A DNA stretch of 64,000 bases from Rhabditoides inermis (lineage: Eukaryota; Nematoda; Chromadorea; Rhabditida; Rhabditidae), in NCBI GenBank assembly GCA_963966185.1, contig CAWZYM010000301.1, forward strand, positions 1,106,001 through 1,170,000. Reading direction: 5' to 3'. Under the pieces are notes generated by a model. The model was not told the DNA's origin. It did not search any database and worked only from the letters and a program-made list of their open reading frames with translations. Below are positions 12,578-26,900 of the stretch, piece after piece (within the stretch, counting starts at the first letter, position 1; every line of letters begins with the position of its first letter). Made by a program: the position numbers and the translations under genes.

Positions 12578-15500
12578 ATACTGCTCACCACCCGGAGATG
12601 CCTCGACGGCGAGTCACGCTCAATGAACACCTACAACAAATATACTTGAACTGTCTCGAATCGCACCAAATCAGTCCAGTTCTACATGAAACCACTCTCG
12701 TCCCTTCCTCTCTCCCTCACCTGTTGTGTGGAGTTGTACGCGAAGTGCTGGCAGAAGGCGCGCAGGCTGCGCATCACAGCCACAGCGTCCATGCCCTGGT
12801 CGAGGGTGCGGTGTGGCAGGCGGGAAGGCACGATGGAAACACGGTACCTACAACAACAGTCACTCCTCGCACCGAACACATCCCCTACGTATCACACGGT
12901 CTTCAAAGCTTTGAGTCCAACAATCCCACCTGGTGTGTGCGACGGCAGTCATCCTGGCATAGGTGTGGCAGTCGTGGAGGGCGACCGCCGTCAGATTGTA
13001 GAATGTGCGCTCCAGGTAGCGAGACACGAACTCTCAACACAAACAAATATCGACAGAACACAATGGTTCTTCTTTATTACATATGCTCACACATAATTAC
13101 GCTATGAGTGATGACATGCACACCCTCACTCACCTCTGGGGTCTATTCTCTTTGCAGCCACTCGGATAGGTCCAGTCGACATGAGACGGCCCATCCACCA
13201 CACCTCCTCACTCGGGCGACGGTCACTGCAACCGGCCATCCACTCTCCATTCTCCACTCAGTCACTCTTTCATTCTTTTATTAATGATATATACCATACG
13301 CCTACTACGTGCCCACTCCATCTTAACTCGCGCTCTCTTTCCCCCACCCACCGATCTGGCAGTTGTAGATGTGAATGGACGCACACTCGCACATCTGCTT
13401 CCACCGCCCCGCAAAGGGGAACCAGCACTGCCTCAAAACCAATGGATGAATAGGTGATATACTATTCGAGTTAGTTTGTTTCATTGAACGAAGATATTTG
13501 CAACAATTCGGAGCTGTGTGTTATTGACAACCGGAGTCAGTGATCAAATGAAATAGGCCACCCGACTACTGTATTGAATATATACAGTGTATTCGTTCTC
13601 GAAGTTAGAATTCATTCCAAACCAACCTTCTTGAACTCCTCGTATAGCATCTTCTCGCAGTCTTGTGAAGTGGCTGTGTCTCCCAAGCGAGTTGCCAGAA
13701 GACACATGTCCGAGAGAGCAGAGAAAAGGAGCTGAAATAGGATTGAAGATGCACGTCACTTCGGTCACCGTCTCTCCTCACCTGTACTTGCCGCGGCTCC
13801 ACTCTCCTCACCCACACTGTATCACACATTAGAGGAACCAGGCGACGATGCCACAGCAGAAACGAGCAGTCGGATACCTGAAAACATAATACAATAATCC
13901 ACAATCGCGTTCCCAATCTCTTTAATCAATAATCCGCTACGACACTACTATTCACGTTCATCTCATTCCGCTTATGCCATATTCGCGATTCCATCCGTAC
14001 TTGAAAAAAATCAAAACAATGTTATTATTGTTGTTTTGTTTTGTTTCATCGCAGCATATTGTAAAATGTTCATCATAAATTCATAAACCTAGTTATGCCC
14101 CCGAAGAAGGCGGTCACCAAGAAGCCGGCAGCCCCGAAGAAGGGGTGGGTGTTTGTGGGGCGGACTCCGAAGCAGCAGGTCGCCGACATGGTCAGAGGTA
14201 CGTCCCGTCTTCCACTAGCCCACCTATCAGCCCCTTCAGCGATGAAGGCCGCGGAGCCCAAGCCTCCGAAGCCGCCGGCTCCCGCCAAGCCCAAGTCGGT
14301 CACTATGAGCCAGATCAGGTGCATCCCTCAGCCCCTCCTCCGCAAGCTCCAGGCACTATTCCATGTGAGTGTTTTATTCGATATTTCATTGCCTATCTCC
14401 TCCTCCATCTCATGTAATAAAATATCTAATGTATCCATGATGAGTGATAACCGTGCAGCTCTGTCCGACGCAAGAGGTGTACCGGGATGCTTTGTCGCGG
14501 GTGCACGCGGAAGTCGACTCCCTCGCCGCTCAGTACGGAATTCCCATGCCGTCAGTCCTGCATCTATCCCATTTTCCATTTGAGTGTGATCGTCTATTCA
14601 GGGTCGACGAGTCTGCCATCCCGCAGCAGCCGACTGCCGGTCCGTCGTTCGCGTGAATCCCCCCATACCCCACGTTCAAGTGTATCATCACCCCAACCCC
14701 TCGATTGTTGATTGTTATTGTTGATAAACTAATCTTGTAACCAAGTTCTCATAGAATCGCATGCAACCTACCCTTGCCATGAGTGTTCGCGGATCGGCGA
14801 CGGTGGCGCAGCGTTGTAGCAACTGTTCCACCTGAATGTAATGTTCATCTTCATATCCATCCCCCATCCACCCACCTGTGCGGCATCGGCGGACCCGACC
14901 AGCTTCTTGTATCCAGCCACCTCCAGAGCCACCGACGCTGTGATCAGACGAGTGCGAGATTCTGAAAATATATAGCGGATGGTTACTATTACGATTGGAA
15001 TTGGTATGCAACTGTTTCAGCTGATAATAAACAACTCATTACAAAAGTGATCATATGACAAAAGTGATGTCAATACCAGATGGTAATCTCTAGAAACTGA
15101 AATTTCAAAATTCACTCAAATGTTAGAAATGACTTATCGACTTGACTAATTGACTAAGTTTAAAGAGGGGCACAAGCCTGTAAAACAAAATGAACAAACT
15201 GACTGACCAGTGGCCATGAGACACGCCTGGGCGATGGCGACGCCCGCATTGCCAGTCGACTTGACACGCTCCAGGAGAGAGATGAGGTGGCATCTACAAG
15301 AGGCATCTCTCCTCTCTCCTTCCTTCCTATCTCTCTCCTTTCCACCCTCTCATCCACCCTCTCACCTCCATTGCTGCCCGGCCATGCGTAGATGTTCCAA
15401 TAGCAGAGGAGCATGCGCGGCGAGGTGAGACGAGATCGACTGTGAAGTCGTATTTTGAAATCTCATGTTTCAAATATATGGCGTAGAGTCCGCGAATCAA

Positions 15501-16882
15501 TCAAATACATTGGATGAACTATTTTCACTAATAACTATATCTGAATGCGGAAGAACGGAGAATGAGTACAATATGTCTGTTTGAATAGCACATAGCACAG
15601 TGCCCACCTTGACTGCCGCCAGTACCCTCATCATCTTGCACATGTCGTCTCGTGTCATCGCCGCCTGTCCCCTCTGTGAACACAGCACCGTGCGCAGCAG
15701 GCGACACATCGTATCCGACAGACGAGCGCCCTGAAAGCAATCTGTTGGGATAGCCAGCATTATCCCTATGCTGCTACACTTTTCTAGATCATTCCTTAAT
15801 TGCCCCGATCATAATCGCTTCACATGATCATGCTTTTAGAACGTTTCTCACTTATCCCGCACTTCCTTATCCAATAGAGTCCACCCACTCTACACCGAGC
15901 GCGCCCTCGCCCGATCATTCCAGAACCTTCCATAATTCCTCTATATAACTCGGGCGCTCATTCATTGTACAGTTCAGTACAGTTCAGTTGTTCTCCAATA
16001 TTGTTCTATTGGCTACTCCAATAAACGCCTCTTCTACTCGCGTCTATATCTCACTCGTGCGGACACAACACAATCCAACTGTATGATATCTACTTCAACA
16101 CAACCGTATCTGAACACACCATGCAACAAAATCGGCAGTGCTATTCCAACTCATGTGTTACGTACGAAACGCAAAAATGCAAAAAAAGATTTTAAAAAAA
16201 ATACCTTCAAGACCATCTCGGTGACGGCGAGGCAGTCGGCCTTGACGCCATCCTGCCGGCGCAGAGCCACCGAGAGGAGCGCACGCCATCTGAACGAACG
16301 GTTTCACTCACTCACTCCATCTATCTCGCTCCTTCATCCTTCATCCCATGTCTGTCTCTCTGTCTCTCTCCACCCGACCTGTTTTTTTCTCTCTCTGCTC
16401 TCTCCCTCACTCTCTATGCTCTCAAATATTCGAATTCTCTCTCTCCCTCCCTCCCTCCCTCCTCCTCCACTCACTCCTTCACCCCCTCCAGCATGTCTGC
16501 CGCCTCGTCGATCATCGCATGCGACTGCTGCTCGAACAGGCGGTCCCTATAAAAACATTATTTCAAATATCATTGAGAAATAGAAAACACAACTATATGT
16601 TTGAAAATTATTCCTATGAGAACAACCTTTTATTCACAAACCTCTCCTTCCCCTGGGGGTGCACAGCTCCTCATTGACATCAAACAATCAAAGAAGGTCA
16701 TGTTTTTAATGTCAATGTGAGTGTGTGGGAAATATAAAAAACATTATTTTTCATTCTGAAAAAAACAGAACTCTCACCTGGTGTTCTCGAGCCACGTGAT
16801 AGTCTTGGTGTCGGCGACACGCTTGCGAGTCTCTGGCACCTAAAAGACTTATTTCATCTCTCTCCCTCTCTCTCTCCCTCTT

Positions 16883-16917
<35 letters not shown>

Positions 16918-19900
16918 CTCTCTCGCTCTCCCTCCCACCTCTTTCAGCAGGAACAGACACGGCAGCCACACCACGTCTCCGAGTAGATGAAACGACGGCA
17001 GCTGCAAACAACAACTAGGAACAGAACAAAAAAACATTTCAACCATGTGATACATGCCCTGTCTAAATCAAACCTTAAAAAGTGGCCAATTGATCGAGTT
17101 TATACCTAAACCTCAGAGAGTTCCGAGTTGCCCACCTTCTTGCTGGTCTGCCATACCGCCTTGAGGCAGCGGGTGCTGGTGGAGGAGAAGTGTATGTGGA
17201 AGTAGACAGTCAGGGCGGTCAGCACCACCAGACGGCGGCGGTCCGGCACGTCCGCAGCTGCAAACCATACACTCACATGCAAGAACGCAGAGATAACATT
17301 GGGTAGACAAAAATGTTGCTAGTATAGCCATTTGTCGTAGCTTGCGACTTTGGAGATGTCTACGGTGAATCCAACCGACCGGCCTCTGCGTGCCACTTCT
17401 GCAGCATGCCGTGCACCGTACTCTTCATGTGCTCCGCGAACTTCCCGTCCGAGTCCACCTGAAAGGTCATCGACATAGTAAGCCAATAGTACCGCTCCAC
17501 TTCAAACCAAAGCGAAAATATGTGAAATAAAAAGTGACATGAAGCCCACCTCCTGTCCGGCGCTCTGTTCGCATGCTGTCCGCAGGGCGCACCCGCTCAT
17601 CAGCTGCATCTCCACGCGCCCCGTCAGAGACGCCAGCGCCGACAGCTGCAAGCAACACTCACCTTGGATACACTCCAATTGGTATAAAGAGGCGGGGCCT
17701 AGGGTGGAGGGGGCGGGGCTTGGAAAGGGAGTCATTTACGACCGAGACTCGCGAGTCGTTTACGACCGAGACACTCTCCTACTTTTTCTATGCTACATAC
17801 CAGAGTGAAGAGCTAAAAAGAATTAATTCCAACAATGAGAACGTTCATGGCAGTCCAACGATATTGTGTTACGATCAGTCAAGTGTATCAATATTTGTTG
17901 GAAAGTCTCCGACCATCGAACAGTGAACATGACCATTCCCTCCCTCCCTTCCCCTCTCCCACCTGTGTCGCACTCGCCCCCAGCTGCTCGGGATTGTGAC
18001 GCGCCGTGTCGATCGCCCTCAACAATTAGATTTGCATTGTACTAAACACTCATAGAACACCAATATATCCCACAACACAAAGTGCTATTGTTAGACATGG
18101 CCGGACTCACTTGCAGTACACCTGCCACTCGTGTCTCAGCCTGCCGGCACTGCGCACGGCCTCGTCCAGCTGTAGCTGAACAGCCAGCAGGTCCCCGGCT
18201 GCCCGCCACGCACGCTCCAGAGAGCGGTCCGAGGGCAGGGTGGAGAAGCTGGCAACTTCCACATTAACCAATCCGTCACATCACACACATGAACGTTCAC
18301 ATTGAACAGGTACCAAAAGACATTTGAAAAGTCATTTAGTGAAGTTTAGGAAACACCGAGGGAGAGAGATTTTTGATGGTTCGATGAAACGAGATATATT
18401 ATAATTTTTGGAGGTTGGACGGAACGAGACTCCGCTAATCATTTCCGTAGAGTAAAAATAAAATATTCTCTGAATTGGACGGAACGAGATAGTTGGACGG
18501 ACCGAGACGGTTGGACGGAACGGCATGACTACGAGTTATATAGATAATCGAGATAATCATTATATCTCCAAGATTGAAGAATGAACGGACCCTTGAATGG
18601 TAGTGTAGGCGCGTATCTGGCGGATCAGCTCGCGGAACACACAACTGCATCTGAAATCAAATAAAATGAATGACTGCCCTCTGAAAATATACTACATATA
18701 GATTGTTATAGATCTTTAACGAATCCTAATAAATCACTGACTCCGTTTCTGTATAGATGATAGAAACTAGCGAAATTGCATTGGGTTGGCGTGAAGCACA
18801 GGCTGCTACCTAACGGAACGTAAATTATCTTTAAAAAGGACTTGCGTAAAAGTAGAGTTTGTGTTATTGTTTATTCGACGTAATGCAACAAAAGCTCATG
18901 CATTATTCTATCAGTCGAAATAGTCAACAAACCTGCTCTTTCTGCATTGAAATGTAGGAGAGCAATTATGTTACATCTCCGTATTAACGTTGAGACATCG
19001 ACTATAGACTATATCTGGTTCAACGATTCGAGCAGGTTTGTGTACTATTTCGACTGATAGAATAATGCATGAGCTTTTGTTGCATTACGTCGAATAAACA
19101 ATAACACAAACTCTACTTTTATGCCAGTCCTTTTTGAAGATAATGAATGCACTTTCATTGAATTTCATGAAAATATAATTATATTTGCATAAACCACAAA
19201 ACACTTTTTCAACGAAATCAACATTTCACTCCTCTTGTTGATTCCAAAATCGTGTAAATTTTGCAAACAAGTGTTTAGTTATAGTCGGATTGGATCCTAT
19301 ATGCCATCCGTGACATTTCACATGTTGTGAAGTTTTGTGCAACACAATGTGTATGTCTTCAAATATCCAAAATGCTTTCATGGGGAGGAATCGAACCCGT
19401 GGGCTGCACGCAGCGATTGCGCGCTGGCGGCGCGCTTTACCTCTGCGCCATTGAGGCTCATGCTGAGAAGGCATTGAGTTTCGACGATATGTTTGCTCGT
19501 AATCTGTCTTCATTGTACACTGAAGAGGCCAGTGGAGCTACATGGGCTCTCTCTTCGATCTCTTAGCCACTGCCTCTATGGCGCAGTGGTAGTGCGCGCC
19601 GCCAGCGCACAATCGCTGCGATCTGTCCATAGATTCGATTCCTACATATGGAAGCATTTTGGATATTTGAAGAGAAACACGTTGTGTTGCACAAAAATGC
19701 ACAACATGTGGAATGTCACGGATGGCATATAGGATCCAATCCGACTATAACTCTGATAGGGAAGTTTACCATTCCAATGTCATTTCATTGTAAAACCATC
19801 TAGTACAAAAACTTTGCCACCCCCCGGAGTCGAACTCGAGCCTGGCGTTTCAACGGGCGCAATCGCTAACCACAACACCACAGTGTACACGGGGCGAGCA

Positions 19901-20820
19901 GCAAATCGAGAGATATCAGTGCGACCCACAGGCAGTGCAGGAAAATGCACTCGCTGACTGTCGGGAGCGAAAGTGCGCCCCCCCCCCCCCCCCCTAGAAA
20001 ACCATACCATTCTTCAATTGCCGGTTAGCCCGCGCTCGGGGGGCGCGCGCGCGTATCTCGCTTCCGAGAAGAGCTAGCGATACCAAAATCAAAATGTAAC
20101 CATTTTCTAACATTCTGATAACTTCTATCAGCATCACATTGCTCTAGCAAAGGTTCTAAGGAACCTTTCTCTCAATCGCTTCTTGCAGATTCTAGCGCGC
20201 GGGTATTCTTAACACAAACCAACCACCGCTGCGCGCTGGTTGTAATGTCGTGGAACAGTGCAATCTTCTTATTTCCTTTATTACTTCCTACCACCCACCT
20301 CGCGGCGAGCATGGTGAGCCTGTGCAGGGCTGGCAGGAAGCGAGACACCCGGCCGATAGACGCCGCGTCCGAGCCGTCTGACACATCTGGAAGACATCCA
20401 TGTGAACATGCGCAAGAATAAAGACATTCTATAAATAGAATGTGCCACGCAAAGAAACTACACGCTCCTCAGGTTTCTGACAGTTCAAAGAAGTCTACTC
20501 ATCAGAAAACCCATGGCAACTCAACACCGGCACAACACAATACCCAGCCACTGCCTGCACTTCCCCCACCCACCCTGTTCTCCATAGATGAGCAGTCTGG
20601 GCAGGTGTTCGCTCGCCGCCTCTCCCGCCAGGCGGTCTGCCTCGCAGCACAGATGCGACACACACAAGATGATCCTGCAAACCAGGCCACTCTCACTAAT
20701 GAGCTCATTAATTAGTGTAATGACGCACGTCGCCACCGGGTCGTCCCTCCTGGCAGCCACTAGGTGCTCGATCGACACGCGCTGCTCCGACTCGTCCTGC
20801 AAAGAAAACACCTGATCCAT
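10255..20820 (-). CDS. WASHC4: WASH complex subunit 4 (SWIP) homologue, about 32 exons
   Basis: Subunit of the pentameric WASH complex, which drives Arp2/3 actin assembly on endosomes. Minus-strand exons (many approximate): 20574-20820, 20299-20386, 18592-18650, 18111-18248, 17961-18017, 17549-17645, 17380-17460, 17133-17259, 16939-17001, 16779-16839, 16487-16549, 16204-16288, 15610-15731, 15365-15440, 15210-15294, 14872-14961, 14772-14832, 13781-13878, 13625-13733, 13340-13435, 13135-13190, 12930-13030, 12721-12844, 12588-12631, 12368-12478, 12175-12254, 11952-12055, 11622-11774, 11300-11410, 11130-11203, 10447-10548, 10255-10327. Diagnostic blocks, in SWIP order: CSFLLWHRRLVPLM, RTFYNLTAVALHD, LDQGMDAVAVMRSLRAF, VFIERDSPSRHL, MADSLRTHGRGVL, MGNALGVVRCM, PALTLNYVDH, LSDDGFVM and LSYTLQSARVFF near the end. 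The N-terminus is uncertain: MDQVFSLQDE at 20820 overlaps a good acceptor, so an earlier exon is possible. Introns hold a small gene, an LTR and SINEs. Confidence 0.92.
14095..14656 (+). CDS. Small Lys/Pro/Ala-rich protein nested in a WASHC4 intron
   Basis: Plus-strand gene lying wholly inside one intron of the minus-strand WASHC4 gene. Exons read as 14095-14197, 14240-14364, 14459-14549 and 14602-14656 (approximate); phases agree and the last exon ends in TGA. The product is about 125 residues: a basic start (MPPKKAVTKKPAAPKK), a GWVFVGRTPKQQVADMV segment, a second Pro/Ala/Lys stretch, then a more ordered, probably helical C-half (LCPTQEVYRDALSRVHAEVD) and tail IPQQPTAGPSFA. I do not recognise the family. 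The KPAAPKK start resembles histone-H1-like or sperm basic proteins, but this is only compositional. A ctag just before the start could be a trans-splice acceptor. Confidence 0.6.
15743..16070. mobile_element. Solo LTR with perfect 5-bp target duplication
   Basis: A 328-bp segment starts TGTTGGGATAG and ends GGACACAACA, giving the TGTTG...CAACA ends typical of retrovirus-like LTRs. It is flanked by the direct repeat caatc (15738-15742 and 16071-16075). Inside are a TATA box (ctctatataac, about 15940) and an aataaa poly(A) signal at about 16019, in the order expected of U3-R-U5. No internal gag/pol, so this is a recombined solo LTR in a WASHC4 intron. By TATA/poly(A) order it is oriented on the plus strand. 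Confidence 0.85.
18823..19143. mobile_element. Foldback (MITE-like) element with about 120-bp inverted arms
   Basis: The left arm (about 18823-18950: aaaagtagagtttgtgttat, gcattattctatcagtcgaa) recurs inverted at about 19020-19143 with few mismatches, around a spacer of roughly 75 bp. No ORF. It lies in the large WASHC4 intron 18651-20298. Exact ends and target duplication are not clear to me. Confidence 0.75.
19268..19466 (-). mobile_element. tRNA-derived SINE, copy 1 (inverted)
   Basis: Read on the minus strand from 19466, the sequence starts like a tRNA: gcctcaatggcgcagaggta gives an A-box and D-arm (GCGC...GCGC), and gggttcgattcc is a canonical B-box. A non-tRNA body follows (gcattttggatatttgaaga ... 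gtcacggatggcatatagga) ending near tccgactataac. The body is shared with the second copy at 19571, so this is a dispersed SINE and not a functional tRNA. Confidence 0.75.
19571..19752 (+). mobile_element. tRNA-derived SINE, copy 2
   Basis: Plus-strand partner of the copy at 19268-19466, arranged head to head with about 100 bp between. Same tRNA-like head (A-box tggcgcagtggtagtgcgc; B-box degraded to agattcgattcc) and the same body through ggatccaatccgactataac. The heads have diverged more than the body. Confidence 0.75.
19790..19990 (-). repeat. Possible third tRNA-derived retroposon, different family
   Basis: On the minus strand, gtggtgttgtggttagcg resembles an A-box region and gagttcgactcc a B-box 40 nt later. 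The body differs from the two SINE copies just upstream. A run of about 18 C (19978-19995) adjoins it. Could be a tRNA pseudogene or a SINE head. Confidence 0.4.
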
Positions 20821-21068
20821 CTCATTTGCATAGTCTGCTCTCTGCTCTGCTCTCTTCCTATCACACTACACATCGACTGCCGGCATTTCGCATTAGCATC
20901 GCCCCCGCTCGCCGAAAGCCACGCCCCATCGCCGCTCCCACGCCCACGCTACGTCATTCCCACCCCGCCCCTTCTGTGTGCGTGTGCGTGCGAGTCGCGA
21001 GTGGCTGCCGCCCGTCCCTTCTCCCTCCACGCCCCGCCCCCGGTCGCTCCGCCCCCTGTCTCGTCGTG

Positions 21069-23134
<2,066 letters not shown>

Positions 23135-23938
23135 GGTGGCCGGGAAAGACTGCTTAGTCTTCCCCCATTCAGGCAGTCTTCTCGGCGCGCGACCGAGGGC
23201 AGCCAGCGACACGGCCACCCCCACCACCACTACCAGCACTAGAGGCGAGTCGGCGAGTCCCCCCCCCCCCCCTCCCCACACTCACCCTGTTGATCACCAC
23301 ATGCTCTGTCTTCTCCTGTGGCGGCTGCGGCAGCGACTCTATCAAATCACTGAACCGCTTCAGCTCGAGCTCATACGCTCGACCTGAATGTTATTTGCTA
23401 ATCCAAATTATCATTGTTATGCTTACCTTTTCTCGTCTGATCCATACCCGTTTAGATGCAGTCTTCGCCTCTTTCCAACTGACTTCTGTGATCTACAATA
23501 CTTCAACACACTTCCGTTAACTCCCCTGTACCCTGCTTTCACCTCTTCAACTGTGTTAATCGTCTTTTTATCGTACGCGTTTTCTTTTTTTCGTTCAAAT
23601 CGCAATGTTCATGCTAGATTGCGTCTTTCTTACAAGTGTGTGTAGAGTGAGAGATATCTCGAATGGACTATTCTGACCACGGGATTAGTTATGTGCCAAT
23701 TACACCATACGAGTTCAGTTCAATAAATCGTTTTTATCAAGAATCTCTTGTCAACGCAACAGACAACAAAAACTAGAATTCGAGAAAAACCAAACAACAA
23801 AACAAATCAACATCTTCAAGGAACTCTACACAATTATAACATAAGGAGCAAGGCAACAAAAAGAAAACAACAAAACGGTACGGGGTATTCGTATACCATA
23901 ACCACCACCCCTGTTCCAATGTGCTCCTCCTCCTCCTC
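23135..23938. other. Intergenic between convergent kinase and TSR1 genes
   Basis: Kinase 3' UTR, a poly-C run (23260-23273), and an aataaa at about 23721. On the minus strand it includes the TSR1 3' UTR. No additional gene seen. Confidence 0.45.
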
Positions 23939-26900
23939 CTACTCCATGTCGGCATCGGGTGCGTGTCTGCTGGGCTGGGCGCGAGTCACCCTCGAGTTGT
24001 ACGTCCACTTGGGGAACACCCTCTTGTACAGCGACATCATGGCAGAGTCCTGCGCGTTCAGCTGCTGATCGAAGCGGCACTTCATGTGACCGTGCGTTCC
24101 TGCAATACAGCCGTCATCTCCCTGCTCCGACACCTACTGCCACTCACCCAGAGCCTCGGTGATGTGTCCCCTCCTTCCCCTCGGGGTGCACAGCTCCACT
24201 GGCTTGAACCACTCAATGTCCTCCCTGTTGAAGAACATATACCGCACAACCACACTGCGCTTGTTGATCTTGAACGGATGGCCAGACAGAACGATGCGCT
24301 GAAAACAAATACTACTAAAATAATCAAACAATCAATACGATCAATAATCACCAAAACAGAGATGACACAAAAATTGTAAGATTGTGTGTGAGATCTGAGC
24401 CCCATTGAAACCTTGTTACAATCACTCACCTTGAGCACAATTCTGTCGGGGTTGTTGTCGAGGACAGATCCACTGGCAACCAGCTCCTGGCGACCGTGCG
24501 CGTCAACCCTACAATCAATCGATACGCATAACCAATACAAACAAAACACCCACCTGAAGACGAGCACAGCGGAGGGAGGGAAAGTGATGGGAGCAAAGAT
24601 CGAGGCGACGGTGGCGCCGTCAGCACGCAGGAAGCGCTCCATCTAAGAAGAGACGCATTGTATCAAACGTATAGAGAACGAATACGTATAATGCAAGATC
24701 CAAGCTATGATACAACCCACCTTGAACTTGTCACCGTTCGTATGCTGGGAGAAGATAGGCTCTGCTTCAAACTTCCGGAAGCCAATGTGGAACACGAGCT
24801 AAAAATTAAAAACGTACAAAAAAAATTGCATTGCATTTATAGGGTATCCCCCCGGTTCACGGTACGGCAACCATCTCGCCGCATATTTTCCAGACATCAT
24901 TTCGTCGCATTTAGCCGCGCTATCGGCCCGCGCAAGACCATTCGACCGCGCGAATCGCGCGCTTGGCGGTCTGATTTTTGGGAAATGAGGGTCATTTGCA
25001 AGTCTAATGAAGCAGAGTTCTTCACCTTTCAGAGCTAATAACTCCTTCCGGAATTGATGAATCATTCCAATTTTTGGATAAGTGGTGTGGATCCCCAGTC
25101 CCCATAGAACTCTAGATTTCGATTTTTGAATAGGGGAAACAGGGGAAATCTAGAAAACTTTATAACTCTCTTCAAAATGGTGCTACAGCTCCCAGTTTTC
25201 GAGGAAGTGTGCCCCGATAGTGTATCTAAAACACCGTTTTTCAACATTGTTAATTTTCTTCGGATTTTACCGTATTTTGGACAAGAAACCCCCAAAAACG
25301 CTGAATTTGCATAAAATTCTCGTCATTTTGTACTCGTCTTACCGACCGCCGTTAATTCGCGTACCGTGAAAATGGGGGATACCCTATAGCTATAACACAG
25401 ATCAATTGGAGATATTTTTTTTTAAATAAATACAAATTCGAACACTACAACTATCTAGTATAAAAGATCATACATACCTTGCTCTTGTTGGGAATGGGGA
25501 CGGTGCAGGATGCGTGCTTCTTGATGACCATGTTCATCACAGACATCTTCTGCTCGTGCGGCAACAGAGAGTACAGAACCAGAGGAGCAGACTGGTCAAC
25601 CTCGGCTGAAACGAATTCAATCAAAACTATCATAGGGTATGGAACAAACACCGGGAAATGAAATGACTTGCCGGCAAAGCTGCTGGGCACGTTGGAGATG
25701 TGGAGGGTGACGTACACACCGTTCGACGCCGTCACTCCGTCCTGCTCAGCCACCTCGCCTAAATATATTCAACTAAATAACGCGCATTGATTCAAGTGAC
25801 ACATTAACAATGTTCATATACAGTTTAATGTTCAAACCAACATAAAGTATTAAAGAAATAATAAAATGATGAATGAACTCACCCTGGAGGATGGCCTTCT
25901 TGGTTCGCTTAAAGTTGGCAAACTTGAAGATGCGAGCATAGTCGTACGGCAGGTTCTCCATCGCATCCCACGGAGAAGTACTGAAATGATTTGCCTTATT
26001 GGATGATTTAAAAGCGCAACCGTACTACCGTACTAGTTAAACTAGTTTATGTGTATTATATGGAAACCTCATTTATCTTCCTGTGCTAATTTTATGACCA
26101 TTCGCGACTGACCGGAAGCTCTGCAGTCCCCTGTACTTCTGGAATCGGATACGCGCGGGCGTGTCGATGGGAGTGTCCGTCTCATCGGGGAACTGGGCGT
26201 TCTCACGCTCCAGCCGGTACTTCTCCACCTCCCCCATGTCGATGTCCTCGTCCTCCTCTTCCTCTCCATCTCCCGCCTCAGTCGCCGCATCGTCCATCGC
26301 AAGACCACCAGCATCCTAAAAGCCATTTGCTTGTTTATTCCTAACCACTTGAAAACCCACCTCGTCGTCCTCTTCCTCCATCATGTCAGCCTCCATGTTC
26401 TCATCCTCGTCCTCCTCGTCCGAACCCGACAAACCCTCGTCGTCATCCCCTTCGTCTCCCTCCTCCTCATCGTCATCCTCATCCTCGATCCACGCCGCCT
26501 GGTACGACGACGTTCCCTTGGGAACTCGCTTCTTCACCAGCTCCTTGCGCACTACAACACAATCAAACAATCATGTTCCGCAAACATGCGTATAGCGTAT
26601 CTTCTAATGAAAAACACATTGCATACCAACTTCGAACAGCTTTTTTGTGAGCCCCGTATAAAAATGTGTTGTACTCACGCTCTTCTTCTCCCTTTCCGTC
26701 GTACTCATCGGGCCAGGTCTGCTCTCCGTCCAGCGGATCCGGAACGATCTCACTCTGCAGAGACTCCTGCTTCTCCGGGTCAGCAGTTGCGATCACACGG
26801 CTAGAAATGCATACGTTGAAAAGAATTGCATGTGAAATTCCCGTATTAATACTCATTACTCACTCTCCCTCGCCCATCGGTCCCTTCTTCAGCGGATGCG

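Noticed and set aside
19380..19460. Functional tRNA gene
   Set aside because: The anticodon arm does not fold convincingly, and the sequence continues into a body shared with a second copy; it is a SINE head.
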